64,000 bases of DNA from Mermis nigrescens. Its lineage: Eukaryota; Nematoda; Enoplea; Mermithida; Mermithidae. Within the stretch, counting starts at the first letter, position 1, and the number at the start of each line of letters is the position of its first letter. The translations under genes were made by a program, and so were the position numbers. The notes beneath the pieces are model-generated. The model was not told where the DNA came from. It worked only from the letters and a program-made list of their open reading frames with translations, and did no database searches. The DNA lies in assembly GCA_036768485.1 (NCBI GenBank), contig JAVLUZ010000142.1, positions 4,234,049 through 4,298,048 of the forward strand. The letters run 5' to 3'. Positions 12,901-22,839 of the stretch are shown here, one piece after another.

Positions 12901-15900
12901 GTCTTTTAACTCAGCAGGAAGATTGTGAAGTTGTTCTAAAAGCGATCACTGATTTTTTTACAAGGAAGGCTACTGTTTTCATTATAGACCGGATTTTTAG
13001 TTGCGTTGCTAGCATAGGTGGGCGGCACCAAATTCAGGGGGTGCAAGATTTTTCAAAGGTTAAAAAATGGCCTTAAAACTGGTGGTATGGAGAAAAAACA
13101 CAATTTTCCAACGTTTCCCATCGAGCACTATCCATTGGCATCAAAAGTTGGGAGAAAAAAACAAAAAAAATTTTCAAAAATTGAATTCTGTGGGGTATTT
13201 CGGTTTCTTGGGGGTATTTTGGTTTCTGGGGGTGCATACTAGGGTTGTGCCGGGTACCCGGACCCGAATAACCGGGTACCCGGCTAAAATTTTGGACCCG
13301 GACCCGGACCCGACAATCCTAAATTTCTGGACCCGGACCCGGCTGTATCCATAAACTTGGACCCGGACCCGGACCCGCCTTCAATATGGTGTCGGGTCCG
13401 GGTCCAAATATATAATGCACGCATATTGCATTGCAGAAATATTGAAAAACAACGAAAAATGACGTAGGCTTAAAAACAGGCGAATGGATCATTTTCAACA
13501 TTTTAATCAACTCAGTAACAAACTGATGGCCTCATCAAACATTGAAATTTAAGGTGACAAATAGTGATAATGTGACAAATATTGGCGCTATATTAAAGCC
13601 GAAGCCATGTCTCTTGGGCGTCGTGACACAATAGCAATATAAAGCATGGTTTAAGTTATTTATTGATGCACTTTTAGTAACAATACGCGTTAGCAGAGGC
13701 GGGGAGGGGGCGACCGCCCCCCATTGGCCAAAACTATTTGGCGAGATAAAGAATGGATATGCAATTTGCAATGATTTTTGGCCGTCAATGACCATAATTT
13801 CTCAAATTTATCCGACGCTACGCGCCGGATGATACCTATTAATGACATTTATTTGCTTTCTTGGCGATCTGGAAGCACGTTTTTTTTAAATCGGCAAAAA
13901 TTATTCCCGATGTACAAAGACTTTTTGGGACCGTCTTTGTACACGTACAAAGATTTTTGGGAAGTCAAAACCCGCAAAAAAGGTCTAAACTTCGCAGAAA
14001 TTTTCGGTGCTTCGCGTCGAAATGAGTAATTGTGTGTCCTATATATCTTTATAATAGCAGAAATCGCATTTCGCAAGGAAAAATGTCAAATTTTTCGGCG
14101 CTTCGCGCCGTTTTAAGACGATTCTTAATGATTTTCGCCCTCGTTAACCCTAGAATTAGCTATAATACGCTACTAAAGGTCGAACAACTCTACTACACTA
14201 AAGCCGCTACCGTACTATATCATAGCACCCAAAAATTTGTGTGTACAAAATGTACAACGACTTAAACGGACCTTGTACACAAAAACACTGCCTGTACGCC
14301 ATTTTCTGTTCATGTAGGTTTCAAATCAATTTTAATTGCAGAAACAGCTATTTTTGCATAGTTTTCTTCTAATTTCAATTAAAAATTTCGATGTTTCGCA
14401 TCAAATGCTATAAATACAGGAAATCAAGCAGTAAATCATGCTTCTAGACGTCTATCCACCTTAATTTCACAAATTTTCCGGCGCTTCGCGCCAGATTTTT
14501 GTTAAAGTCAAAGAAATTTAATTATTTTTTCGCACAAAATTGTCGAAAATTCCAAAATTTTAGAAACAATATTGCGTCAAAAGTGATTTTATGTAAAAGT
14601 ATACGATGTAAAATACCGAAAAAAACGCTATTTCACGCGTTAAGAGCAAATTTTTGGACCTATTTTTGACTGTTTTTGGAAAAAATTGGAATCAGGCACG
14701 TAGCTGGCCGTCCTATTTTGGGGTTCCAACCATACGTGGGCAGCAAGAAAATTCTGGGGGGTGCAAGATTTTTCAAAGGTCCATGGCGAAAAAACACAAT
14801 TTTTCGACGTTTCTCATTGAGCACTATCTATTGGCATCAAAAAATTGCGAAAAAACGAAAAAAATTTTAAAAATTGAATTCTGGGGGGTATTTTGATTTC
14901 TGGGGGGTATTTTGGTCTCTTGGGAGGTGCATTCCCCCTAACCCCCACGCCCAGGTGTGGTGCCAACACCAATTTTGGGGGGACTTAGCCCAAAAGGGCC
15001 AAAAATAGCACAAAATAATGTTTAAAAAGTCCTATTTTTCCGATTTTTCTGAATTTTGAGAGGTGTCCGGCCCCCTCATTCCCCCCAGAGATACGTGCCT
15101 GGTTGGGATACCGCCCTCCCTTAGGAACATCCTAGATCCGCCACTGCGCGTTAGCATATTACAAGCGTCTATGGAGACATTCTTTTGGGGTCTTGCTGCT
15201 CACACCAACAGGTATCAGACACAGTTGCAACTTAGTGCACTGCTGTTTGTTTGCTTATTCCTTCGTACCACCATTCCTGAACTGAACCTATCCTGGAACA
15301 AAGAAACTAACAAATAAATGTGCAAGCATGCGGACATGAGGGAAAAATTGATAGGATATGGTGGTTTGGTAGGTACAACACAATGCTATGTTAACGAACC
15401 CGGGACCCGGACCCGCCGGGTCAGACTTTTTTGGACCCGGACCCGGACCCGAGGTTGATAGAAATTTTGGACCCGGACCCGTACTCGACTTTCCTAAAAT
15501 GTTGGACCCGGACCCGAATTTTGGAAAAAAGTGGACCCGGCACAACCCTAGTGCATACCCCCAAACCCCCACGCCCAGGTTTGGTTGCTAGCAGTAGCAC
15601 CTGAAAGCTCTGCTTTCTGGAGATTATTGAGTTTTTGACATTATATGTAAGCCTGTTTTGCACCTATGTAATTTTACTCCGGAAACGGCTATACTTTGTA
15701 ATAATATCGATTGTTTGTACCTAAGCGCTCGATGCTTGCACTTGCTTACATACGAGTATTTGACTCGTTTTTCGCACGAAAAAATCCGGTCTCTAGTTCT
15801 ACTAAATATCATCTCCTTGTCTACTAAATAATCGCGCATCCCTCATGGCTGTCCTGACAATAGAAACAGTTAAATTTTACTTATTTTTCTTATACAAATC

Positions 15901-17189
15901 CGTACGACAGGTTCTTATTCATTATTTTTTCACTCACATCGACCTGTTATCATTTTCAGCTTAAATATCGAATAGAACGACATAGAAAAGAAGCGTCACT
16001 GAGAAGCAACCAATTGAAAATACGAGCAGAGGTAACTTCAATTTGTTATGTACATTTCCCCAACTTGTATGTAAATGTGCGTGAGCTAAATCTAAAAATG
16101 GAAAAGATTAAAAGATTGGCAATATATATGATGTAATCAGCATACGTGGGCAGCAAGAACATTCTGGGGGAGTTGCAAGATTTTTCAAAGGTTAAAAAAT
16201 GGCCTCAAAAGTGGTGGTATGTCGAAAAAGAATACCATTTTTTCGACGTTTCTCATTGAGCACTATGTATCTATTGGCATCAAAAACTTGCGAAAAAACG
16301 AAAAAAAATTTTTAAAAATTGAATTGTGGGGGGTATTTTGGTTTCTCGGGGGGGGGGTGCATACCCCCGAACCCCCCACGCCCAGGTGTGGTAATCAGGC
16401 GTTTCTTTAATCTACAAGTACAGTATTCAAAAATGCATATAATTAATATTTTCATTAAATCTTTATAAAATATAGTTTTATAACATTTTGATCAACTATA
16501 CGTCGTTCGATTAAAAATCTGAAACGCTGTTATATTTACATATATGTGGGAGCCAGTGTTCTTTTGTATTCGGCAAAGATTTTTCCCGATGTACAAAGAT
16601 TTCTGGGGACCGTCTTTGTACATGTACAAAGATTTTTGGGAAGACAAAAACTGCCAAAAAAGGTTTAAAATTCGCAGAAATTTTCGGCGCTTCGCGCGTA
16701 AATGAGTAATTGTGTATTCTGTATATCTCTATAATGTCAGAAATTGCATTTTGAAAGGAAAAATGTCTGATTGTTCCGCTGTTTTAAGACGATTATTAGT
16801 GATTTTTGCCCTCAGAAACCCAGAAATCAGTTGAAATACACTACCAAAGGTCGGACAACTCTGTTTTTGCCACACAAATATCGCTGCCGTACCATATTAT
16901 AGTACCCGAAAATTTGTATGTACAAAATGTACAAAGACTTTTAGGGACCATTCTTGTACATGTACAAACGGACCTTGTACAAAAAAACCCTGGCCCTAAC
17001 TTTTTTCCAATTATTTCATTCAATCTATCATTCATCGTATCACTAACCATTGTTCAGAATCATGATCAATTGATTGGTCGCGTGATAATCGGCCCTTGTG
17101 ATCCTTTGAGCAAAGAAAAAAGACGCATAATTAAAGTCAATTTGACCTTATCGCAGCTCGATCTGTTGCGACGTAAAATTGCCGCTTAA
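3868..17189 (+). CDS. DCTN1: Dynactin subunit 1 (p150Glued), 3' six exons, gene incomplete at 5' side
   Basis: p150Glued is the large dynactin subunit that links dynein to cargo and microtubules. Joined exons are 3868-3996, 8355-8497, 9231-9361, 10546-10832, 15960-16031 and 17058-17189; phases close exactly and give 297 residues plus TAA. The first three exons form a charged coiled coil. It aligns with the second coiled coil of animal p150Glued: EEVSEMKVR, GDERLTRLQRQ and DDLEKENAELKERY match EELSEANVR, ADERIEKVQTR and DQLEAEKAELKQRL. QGAKMQRIMADLPPLCV matches the KGAQMKASLASLPPLHV segment. The last exon (GRVIIG...KVNLTLSQLDLLRRKI) matches the C-terminal GKVTF...RLVLTQEQLHQLHSRL tail. The CAP-Gly domain and first coiled coil must lie before the window; no exon was recognised in 1-3867. 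Introns of 0.7-5.1 kb are full of transposons. A missed small exon inside the long introns is possible. Confidence 0.93.
4440..5226. repeat. Long hairpin: about 165-bp inverted arms with a 450-bp centre
   Basis: About 4440-4605 (AATGCTCCGATGGAACAAA ... GTATATTCTGCGGCC) is the reverse complement, with mismatches, of about 5058-5226. The right arm overlaps the end of family L. The centre is AT-rich and has no recognised gene. The region lies in the first dynactin intron of the window. Confidence 0.8.
5140..7250 (-). repeat. Family L, copy 1 (inverted relative to 18760-20905)
   Basis: A 2.1-kb AT-rich stretch with recurring TTTACAC / AGTGTAAA-type words. Its start matches the reverse complement of 20800-20905, and 5280-5350 matches the reverse complement of 20690-20765 (AGCAGTCCAAGAACGCAGA). 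No coding capacity. Confidence 0.75.
7930..8315 (+). mobile_element. Family J repeat
   Basis: Shares with many other stretches the order GGAATTTTGGGG ... GACGATGCTC ... TCTAGAGCATA ... AGATCATGTATGG. It ends about 40 bases before a dynactin exon. Similar copies, in either orientation, lie near 26188-26565, 31880-32275, 35380-35640, 38560-38950, 39310-39560, 46735-46985, 48470-48790, 52995-53335 and 53560-53905. Confidence 0.65.
8355..8497 (+). CDS. DCTN1: DCTN1 exon b (coiled coil)
   Basis: Acceptor ACGCAG, donor GTACGT; starts phase 0 and ends with two bases of an Ala codon. It encodes EEVSEMKVR...GDERLTRLQRQIDEL, the best conserved part of the coiled coil. A family J repeat ends about 45 bases upstream and a family D element starts 32 bases downstream, so the exon is hemmed in by mobile DNA. 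Confidence 0.93.
8530..8688 (-). mobile_element. Family D miniature hAT-like element
   Basis: 159 bp, ends CAGGCACGTAGCT and ACGTGCCTG, TSD TTGTGAGC / CTGTGAGC (7 of 8). Core word GGACTTAG/CCCCCCAAAATTGGTG. It starts 32 bases after a dynactin donor. Confidence 0.85.
8885..9110 (+). mobile_element. Family I repeat
   Basis: It begins GCATACGTGCAAGGGCTCG and carries the family I core (TCCCCGGC..TTTTT, GGCCAAAAATGGCCG, GGGGGGATGGGG.GGACCAAC). Other copies: 24245-24468, 39735-39945, 50365-50595, 52797-53005 (inverse), 63268-63452; weaker ones near 17845-18080 and 49260-49455. Confidence 0.6.
9231..9361 (+). CDS. DCTN1: DCTN1 exon c (coiled coil)
   Basis: Acceptor TTTTTCTCAG, donor GTAAGT. The first base completes the Ala codon of the previous exon and the last base begins the next Ala codon. 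It encodes DFDKVMDSWQKEIDDLEKEN, then a basic end of the helix and a Gly/Ser/Thr linker. Confidence 0.93.
9411..9720 (+). mobile_element. Family B repeat
   Basis: Shares CAGGGTCGGCAGGGGGTGAAATC at one end and CGGACAGTACCTGTC...CTGACCCTTCGGCGGG at the other. Other copies: 12008-12440 (inverse), 37448-37830, 47316-47660, 51470-52020 (inverse), 55905-56070 (inverse, partial) and 58600-59425 (inverse). The right side runs into a family M-like end at 9760-9837 (ATCCGCCGCTG). Confidence 0.65.
10101..10523. mobile_element. TA-flanked miniature element ending beside a dynactin exon
   Basis: Inverted ends CCGTATTTACCCGTGTATAA (10101) and, inverted, at 10523; TA on both sides (10099-10100, 10524-10525). 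The length and the TA duplication fit a Tc1/mariner-superfamily MITE. Its right end is 22 bases from the exon at 10546. Confidence 0.8.
10546..10832 (+). CDS. DCTN1: DCTN1 exon d (post-coiled-coil region)
   Basis: This is the longest exon (287 nt). Acceptor CATTTCAG, donor GTGACT, phase 2 to 0. It carries the SLPPL-like motif ADLPPLCVPKK and then DQLTHRRHDEINHMM, a second helical stretch. A TA-flanked miniature transposon ends 22 bases before the exon. Confidence 0.93.
11205..11648. mobile_element. CpG-rich foldback element
   Basis: Arms of about 75 bp are inverted copies (ATTGAGTTTATTTAGGAACG at about 11230, its reverse at about 11600). The centre is rich in CGCGCG and GCGCGC words, unlike the AT-rich surroundings. 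No long frame. Exact ends and TSD are unclear because the flanks continue the palindrome (GGAATTTGAAC / CAAATTTC). Confidence 0.75.
12008..12440 (-). mobile_element. Family B repeat, inverse
   Basis: Full-length-looking copy reading CCGTCGAAGGGTCAGTCAGAC ... CCTACCGACCCTCATCTTGTGCACC in inverse orientation. It lies in the 5.1-kb dynactin intron. Confidence 0.65.
13876..14299 (+). mobile_element. Family A element inside M
   Basis: It has the full family order: GATGTACAAAGACTTTTTGG near 13909, two GGCGCTTCGCGCC-type hairpins (14002, 14097), then TACAAAATGTACAACGACTT and ...AAAAACACTG. No TSD could be read, so the ends are approximate. Confidence 0.75.
14693..15101 (+). mobile_element. Family D element inside M, itself split by family E
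   Basis: Ends CAGGCACGTAGCTGGCC and ACGTGCCTG; TSD ATTGGAAT / GTTGGGAT (6 of 8). The M-like copy at 9780-9800 reads TTGGAAAAGCTTGGGTACC without an insert. Confidence 0.8.
14731..14959 (+). mobile_element. Family E element inside D (innermost level)
   Basis: 229 bp, ends CATACGTGGGC and GCCCAGGTGTG, TSD GTTCCAAC / GTGCCAAC (7 of 8). Uninterrupted family D copies at 38230 and 44390 read through the site (GGCCAACACCAATTTT). Confidence 0.88.
15960..16031 (+). CDS. DCTN1: DCTN1 exon e (short helical exon)
   Basis: Acceptor ATTTTCAG, donor GTAACT, exactly 24 codons, phase 0 at both ends. It encodes LKYRIERHRKEASLRSNQLK, a basic helix corresponding to the last helical stretch before the C-terminal tail. 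The match rests on position, phase and composition more than on identity. Confidence 0.75.
16141..16390 (+). mobile_element. Family E element
   Basis: 250 bp, ends CATACGTGGGCAGC and GCCCAGGTGTG; perfect TSD GTAATCAG (16133-16140, 16391-16398). Confidence 0.92.
16554..16992 (+). mobile_element. Family A element upstream of the last dynactin exon
   Basis: Ends CAGTGTTCTTTTGTATTCGG and ...AAAAAACCCTG, with the palindrome TTTGTACATGTACAAAG at 16614-16630. The flanking 8-mers do not match, so the TSD is lost or the site was rearranged. It lies 65 bases upstream of the exon at 17058. Confidence 0.8.
17058..17189 (+). CDS. DCTN1: DCTN1 terminal exon
   Basis: Acceptor ATTGTTCAG, phase 0, stop TAA at 17187-17189. 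The product GRVIIGPCDP...KVNLTLSQLDLLRRKIAA is a short beta-like segment followed by a helix and matches the conserved p150Glued C-terminus. The open frame runs back into the intron to 16806, but that part is family A transposon sequence. Confidence 0.92.
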   Translation, partial: NHDQLIGRVIIGPCDPLSKEKRRIIKVNLTLSQLDLLRRKIAA

Positions 17190-17505
17190 TATGTGCTTCA
17201 TTTTATTCTTTTGTTGAGCGTTAGCGGCTTCGTAGCTTTGACCACGAATTTTTCACAGACCATAAAAGCCAAAAAATTGATGAAATGCTTCGAAAAGCAT
17301 CTTTTTCGACATTTCTCATCAAATTTTATGACTTAAATGGAAAACTTTGCAAAATGCTAATCTATTCACTTTTACTGGATCAGGTCAATTTCGCGGGGGT
17401 CTGCCAGATGGGATTACTTTCCGATACTCAGTGCATCATAATTTGCGGATTCAACCGTTTAGACGAAAACAAAAAATACTATAGAGAAAAAAAATCAATT
17501 AGAAG

Positions 17506-17654
17506 CATACGTGGGTAGCACCGAAATTCTGTGGGGTGCAAGATTTTTCAAAGGTCACAAAATGGCCTCGTTTCTCATCGAGCACTAAAAAACAAAATTT
17601 TAAAAATTGAATTCTGGGGGGGTATTTTGGTGTCATCCCCCATGCCCATGTGTG
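17506..17654 (+). mobile_element. Family E element, internally deleted
   Basis: 149 bp, ends CATACGTGGGTAGC and GCCCATGTGTG; TSD ATTAGAAG / GTTAGAAG. About 90 bases of the usual core are missing. Confidence 0.88.
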
Positions 17655-17662
17655 GTTAGAAG

Positions 17663-18759
17663 TCGTAAAGGTGCTTTTATTTTATGCCGGCAGTTGAATT
17701 CCTCAATTATTTAAAAACCGTTGGATCATCATTTTTAGCTGGCTATTCAGGCCAAAATGCGTGCATTTATAAAAGCTTAATTCAGAATATTGATAAGGTT
17801 ACTGTATCAATCCATAAAGTTATGCAGCAAAAGCAGACCATAACTACGTGTATGTAACGGCTTAATGGGTACTGGGTAGTCGGCTATTTTTAGAGGGTAA
17901 ATAAATGGTCTTATTTGACCAAAACTGGCAAGAAAAGTGCCCACAACCGGCCTGAAAGCGTAAGTTTTTTCCCAAAAGTCGGAGGGTGGGAATAATACAC
18001 CTCAGCCTGTGGGGTGGTGGTAGTGAGATGAGCGGCTTTGGATTGTGGTGTCCCCGTTCCACATCACTCCGTCACATGCATATAAAATGTAATTAAGAAA
18101 GTGTTTCTAAACACTTCATTTTCTTGCGCAAAATGAAATATTTGCGACTACTTTAAGGGTCTCAGAAATGGTGCTGGGTATTCGTTTTTTTGAAGCCGTG
18201 GAAAACTACTGCCTTATTACTTATCTCGCTTCTTTTTTTATCAAGAACGGTGCAATTATCTCTTCCCATTCAAGTCCGCTTGTGTTCAGAAGTTGCATTT
18301 TGCTATTTATTGTTTTGAACGTTATTTTGTTTTGCATAACAATTCCTCGCTGAGTCTTTTCATATGAGTAGCGCTGATACTCATTGTTTGATGTAGGCGC
18401 CTATAATGCTTACGATTATATATACATGCTATTTGTAGGCAGTTGTTTGTACGTGCATATCATGGGTAGCGAATTAGTGCGTACCTATAACATACTTGGG
18501 TACCTCCAACATATGCCTACGCCCTACAGCAACCCTGGGACACTTCTGTATTGTGCGGTTTTCTAGAAGACGTAGCTTTTTCTGTTGAGAGCATGTAAAG
18601 TTTTACTGTAACGTTATAACATATAGTTCTTAAAATTTTAGTCGGTCACACGACTTTTCTAACTCAGTTTTGCATTCTGTTTAGTCTTTAAATTGTAGAC
18701 GAATGACATAGCTCAATACGATATTTTTTATTTTTTAAAAATTTGTTTATTTTTAGAGT
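17663..18759. other. Intergenic stretch, no gene seen
   Basis: Contains a decayed family I-like segment (about 17845-18080, ATGTAACGGCTTAATGGG) and otherwise AT-rich unique-looking sequence. The 3' untranslated region of dynactin should lie just upstream (after 17189), but I could not assign its end. Confidence 0.4.
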
Positions 18760-20905
18760 GGCAGTGTAAAGAGTGTAAAGAATCTGAGGGTGAAAAAACA
18801 CATTTTGGCTTGCTAAATGTAGACGATTGAGTAAGCTCTAAACGCTTTGTATTTTTCAAAGGAACCTATTCCCGGAGGGGCAGTGTAAAGAGTGCAAAAA
18901 TCTGGTGTTGAAAAACCCATTTTGGTCTATTCTTTGTCTTCATTCTGTCTGCCCACAACTACGATTATGAGTCCCAAGGAAGTTTTCCAGGTTGAAACTT
19001 ACTACGGCTTAAGGACTTCTATCAGCTTACTAGCAAACCTTTTTACGCTCAATACGGAGTTAGATATAGGGTTTTAAACTTTACACTGTAGTGGATGGTG
19101 TAAAAAATCGATTTTGTCTCAGATTTCTCCGCCAACTTCGGCTATAAGTCGGGACAAATTAAATACAACGAAAATAAAGTACGTTCCAAGGACTACGTGT
19201 CGCAGCAAACCGCGTTAAAAACTCAATATTGAGTTACTTCTGGAGGTGTAAAGTTCGAAATTAGGGATGAAACATTGGGCTAAGAAAACACGTCATTCCC
19301 CTTTTTTGATTGCTCTATATCTCAAATGGGATGCAGGACACAAGTTCTTCACACACAAACGTACTACAATTCAAAGGCTACAAACTGGTTTAAACCGAAT
19401 TTCTTTACACTCAGTGAGGAGTTAGCTTCAGATTTTTAAAGTTTACAATGGGCTGTATGGCGGAAATATACGTTTTTGTCTCTTTCTCGTTCGCCAATTT
19501 CTCCCTTTAAAACTCGGTATAAGTCGAATAGAAGAAAAATGAAGTAATTTCTAAGGGAACACTTCACAGCAAATTGTATTTATCTACATTAATATTGAGC
19601 TTTTTCGGGAGGTGTAAAGTCAAAAATCGGGGGTTAAACGTGTTTATGTCTTGTTTTTTTCTGCCAATTTCTCCGCTTACGAGTCTAGACATGATCGCAA
19701 GTCTAAAGATGTGTCAGGGGTCAAACGTCATACGCCAATAGGGTGCGTTTGCTTACGCTTGACAGTGATGTAAATTGGTTTACATCTAATATTTAATTGT
19801 CTCTAAGACCATTGTGGACTGTTAATCGTTTCATAAATATTGATCGTAATATGAAAGTAACATCAGAATTTCGAATCCGACTTAAAAATTCTTTACTATC
19901 GATGGTTGTGTAAAGTTTACACTGAAAATTAATTTCAGTTCTTCAGCGTTGCGGAAGCTTAATTTTTTCAAAATGTGCCATGTAACGTCAGAATTACGAA
20001 TATGATCGCAAGTCTAAAGATGTCAGGGGTCAAACGTCATACGCCAATAGGTGCGTTTGTTTACGCTTGACAGTGGTGTAAATTGGTTTACATCTAATAT
20101 TTAATTGTCTCTAAGACCATTGTGGACTGTTAATCGTTTCATAAGTATTGATCGTACTATGAAAGTAACATCAGAATTTTGAATCCGACTTAAAAATTCT
20201 TTACTATCGATGGTTGTGTAAAGTTTACACTGAAAATTAATTTCAGTTCTTCAGCGTTGCGGAAGGCTTAATATTTTTCAAAATGTGCTATGTAACGTCA
20301 GAATTACGAATATGACTGATAGTTTTCTTCAAACCCAATAGTTCTGTAAAGTTTACGCTATTCATCAATTGTTGATGTTTAAAGTTTACGTTACGGATTT
20401 ACTCCACTTACAGAGCGTTGTAAAACGTAAATTCTTTTCAAAATATCATTAAGGTCATAATAACGAATCTGGACCTGTACGTTTTCTTAACACCCAGTAG
20501 TTGTGTTAAGTTTACTCAGAAAATTAACGTCAGTTTCAGGGCGTTGCAAGAGCTTGAATTTTTTCAAAGTGTAACGTCAGGATTACGAATCTGAGTGTAA
20601 GTGTTCTTTGCGCCCAGTAGTTGTGTAAAGTGTGCGCTGAAAAGATTTGATCTGTTTAAATAAGCTGCGTAAGGTTATCTTAATTAGAAGAGATAATTCT
20701 GATGTTCAGAACAATATTATTTTCTGCGTTCTTGGACTGCTATCATTGTTGTGGTCTGTTACCGTCAGTATTTACTGCCTGATCTACTCAAATCTTGCTA
20801 ATTAAGAGTAGGGTACTGGCAAAGAAAAATGCTCCGATGGAACAAAAAGGACAAATATACTAGGAATTACGCATCATGAAAGACAAAAAAGGAAGGGACT
20901 AGAGA
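18760..20905 (+). repeat. Family L, copy 2 (inverted partner of 5140-7250)
   Basis: Reads in inverse orientation the same order of words as 5140-7250, e.g. GCGTTCTTGGACTGCTATCATTG at about 20730 and GCTCCGATGGAACAAAAAGG at about 20830. Many GTGTAAAG words. It contains a recent 311-bp tandem duplication. Confidence 0.75.
19691..20312 (+). repeat. 311-bp tandem duplication
   Basis: Unit 1 (19691-20001) and unit 2 (20002-20312) both begin ATGATCGCAAGTCTAAAGATG and end GTCAGAATTACGAAT. Only a few substitutions and small indels separate them, far fewer than separate the two family L copies, so this duplication is the younger event. Confidence 0.92.
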
Positions 20906-20912
20906 TAGGTTT

Positions 20913-22385
20913 TCTATATATGCCTGTGAAGATTGTAAGGATCACGCATTCACATAATTTTGTCCTTTATTTTGTATTTAGTTCTTCAATGTTGTATGTT
21001 TTATCGTCATAGACTCGGCACAACTAGGATGACAAAACACTTTTTCCGTAATCTAATTTCTGGGTTTTAAGAAGAGACTGAATAGCAAGTTAGCACTTTA
21101 AGTAAAATAACTAGAAAGCGAATTACTGTAAGTAGATTTAATGCAGAGCACACTGACATGCATTCGAAAATTTGTTTCGACGTTGATATGAGTGAATAAG
21201 TAGTAGGCCTAGTTGAATGAAAAGGTAAAGATTAATGTTTCAAAATAATAATAATGATATTATTGGGTCTGGTGCACACCTGGACCTCTTGTTTGTGCGG
21301 TCACTTTAACACGCAGTGAGCTCGTGTAATAGCGCTTGGCGACGATTTTCCTTGGCTTTTTCATGCGCTGATTCCGTTAGTGGTCTTGTTATGCTACAAA
21401 AATTAGCGCATAAGCGAGTAAAGTCCTCGGCTTGATAAAAATATAATAACGTCTTGACAGCTGTTTGAGCAGGGTGCCGCCCCGCAGGGTTGGCAAAAAC
21501 CCAAATTTGAAAATTTTGGTTTTTGGCGGGTTTTTGATGTTTTCTGTCGGTTTTTGATATTTTCAGTAAACCTAAGATGAATCAGCATATAAAAAATATA
21601 TAGGAGTGACTTATTCGGCAAAATATGCTAGAATTTTAATGACAAAGATTAGTTTGGAGCGTTAGAAATCAAGAGAATTAACGGAAAACTAGTGTCTTGT
21701 TAACCATTTAGTTGATAGTCCCTGAAAAGCTCGACTTGACTGAAAAAATACCTACAGATCCTCAAAATAATGATTTAACGAACATTCTGAATCCAACCTG
21801 GCTTGCACGCACATAGTTATCGAATTTTTTCTGCTGAAAATTGGATGCCGTATAGGTACCTAAGTTTGATAACACAGGTGCTGAAGATTTAGAATAAGAA
21901 AAATATGGGAACAATCTTGAGAACTGAGGAAAACAAATTTTGGAAAACATTAATTAAATTGAGTAATAATGAAGAAATAAAACGGATTTACTCTCAAGTA
22001 GGTAAATTTTAATGTTCAGTAAGAAATCAAAATATTTGCATAAACTATTGTAGCCAAACAACCAGGCGATGTAAGAATAGTTAGACACCTAAGCGAGTCC
22101 AGGTCAGGCGATCAAATCTGCATTGCATAAAACAATAAATAAGAATAACAAATCAATGAAAATAATGCAAGGATCTCAGTCTAGGACACATCTCAGCAAA
22201 AAACACTAAAAATACCAAAATTTTGAACAAAATGCTAAAAAAGTCATAGCATCATTGGACTAGGCTAAATTCAGGGAGTTTTTGAAGACCTTTCCACATA
22301 CATCTGCAAGTTTTCCGTTTACACCATGAAGTACCTAAAGTTTAGCCAAATTCAGTAAAAGCGCCGAAATGTTTTTGGTGAAAGA
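20913..22385. other. Intergenic AT-rich stretch, no gene seen
   Basis: No splice-supported coding block and no family A-M element was recognised. Short frames here are isolated and look random. Confidence 0.4.
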
Positions 22386-22839
22386 TAGTGTTTTTTAACA
22401 AGGTCCGTTTGTACATGTACAAAGTCGGTCCCCAAAAGTCTTTGTACTGTACATTTTGTACACATAAATTTTTGGGTACTATAATATGGTACAGTAGCGA
22501 TTTTAGTGTAGTAAAAAGAGAGTTGTTAGACTTTTGGTACCTAGTGTATTTTAGCTAATTTCTGGGTCTCTCAAGGCAAAAATCACTGAGAATCGGCTTG
22601 AAACGGCACGAAGCGCCGAAAAATTTGACATTTTTCCTTTTGAAATGCAATTTCTGCCATTATTAAGATATGTAGAACAGACAATTACTCATTTTGGCGC
22701 GAAGCGCCGAAAGTTTCTGCGAATTTCTGACCTTTTTTGCAATTTTCGTCTTCTCAAGAATCTTTGTACATGTACAAAGACGGTCCCGAAAAGTCTTTGT
22801 ACATCGGGGAAAATCTTTGCCGAATACAAAAAAACACTG
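22386..22839 (-). mobile_element. Family A element, inverse
   Basis: Ends TAGTGTTTTTTAACAAGGTCC and GAATACAAAAAAACACTG; two hairpins (22610, 22697) and two TTTGTACATGTACAAAG-type palindromes. No convincing TSD. Confidence 0.8.

Larger units (their letters stand above)
13694..15146. mobile_element. Element M inside F, hAT-like with perfect 8-bp TSD
   Basis: Ends CAGAGGCGGGGAGGGGGCG and ATCCGCCACTG; TSD CGCGTTAG on both sides (13686-13693, 15147-15154). It contains a family A element and a family D element. A related right end is at 9790-9837. Confidence 0.88.
13239..15551. mobile_element. Element F: GGACCC-array transposon inserted in family E
   Basis: Ends CTAGGGTTGTGCCGGGT (13239) and CCCGGCACAACCCTAG (15551); direct repeat TGCATA on both sides (13233-13238, 15552-15557). 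Arrays of the hexamer GGACCC/GACCCG fill about 13252-13405 and 15398-15540. No transposase. It hosts element M. Confidence 0.88.
13013..15583 (+). mobile_element. Family E element split by element F (outer level of a nest)
   Basis: Left end CATAGGTGGGCGGC at 13013, right end GCCCAGGTTTG at 15583, flanked by GTTGCTAG on both sides (13005-13012, 15584-15591). It is cut at TGCATA by element F (13239-15551). Uninterrupted family E copies read GGGGGTGCATACCCCC there. Confidence 0.9.

Noticed and set aside
16554..16992. 8-bp TSD for this family A copy
   Set aside because: The flanks GTGGGAGC and GCCCTAAC share too few bases; the same holds for 22386-22839 and 13876-14299.
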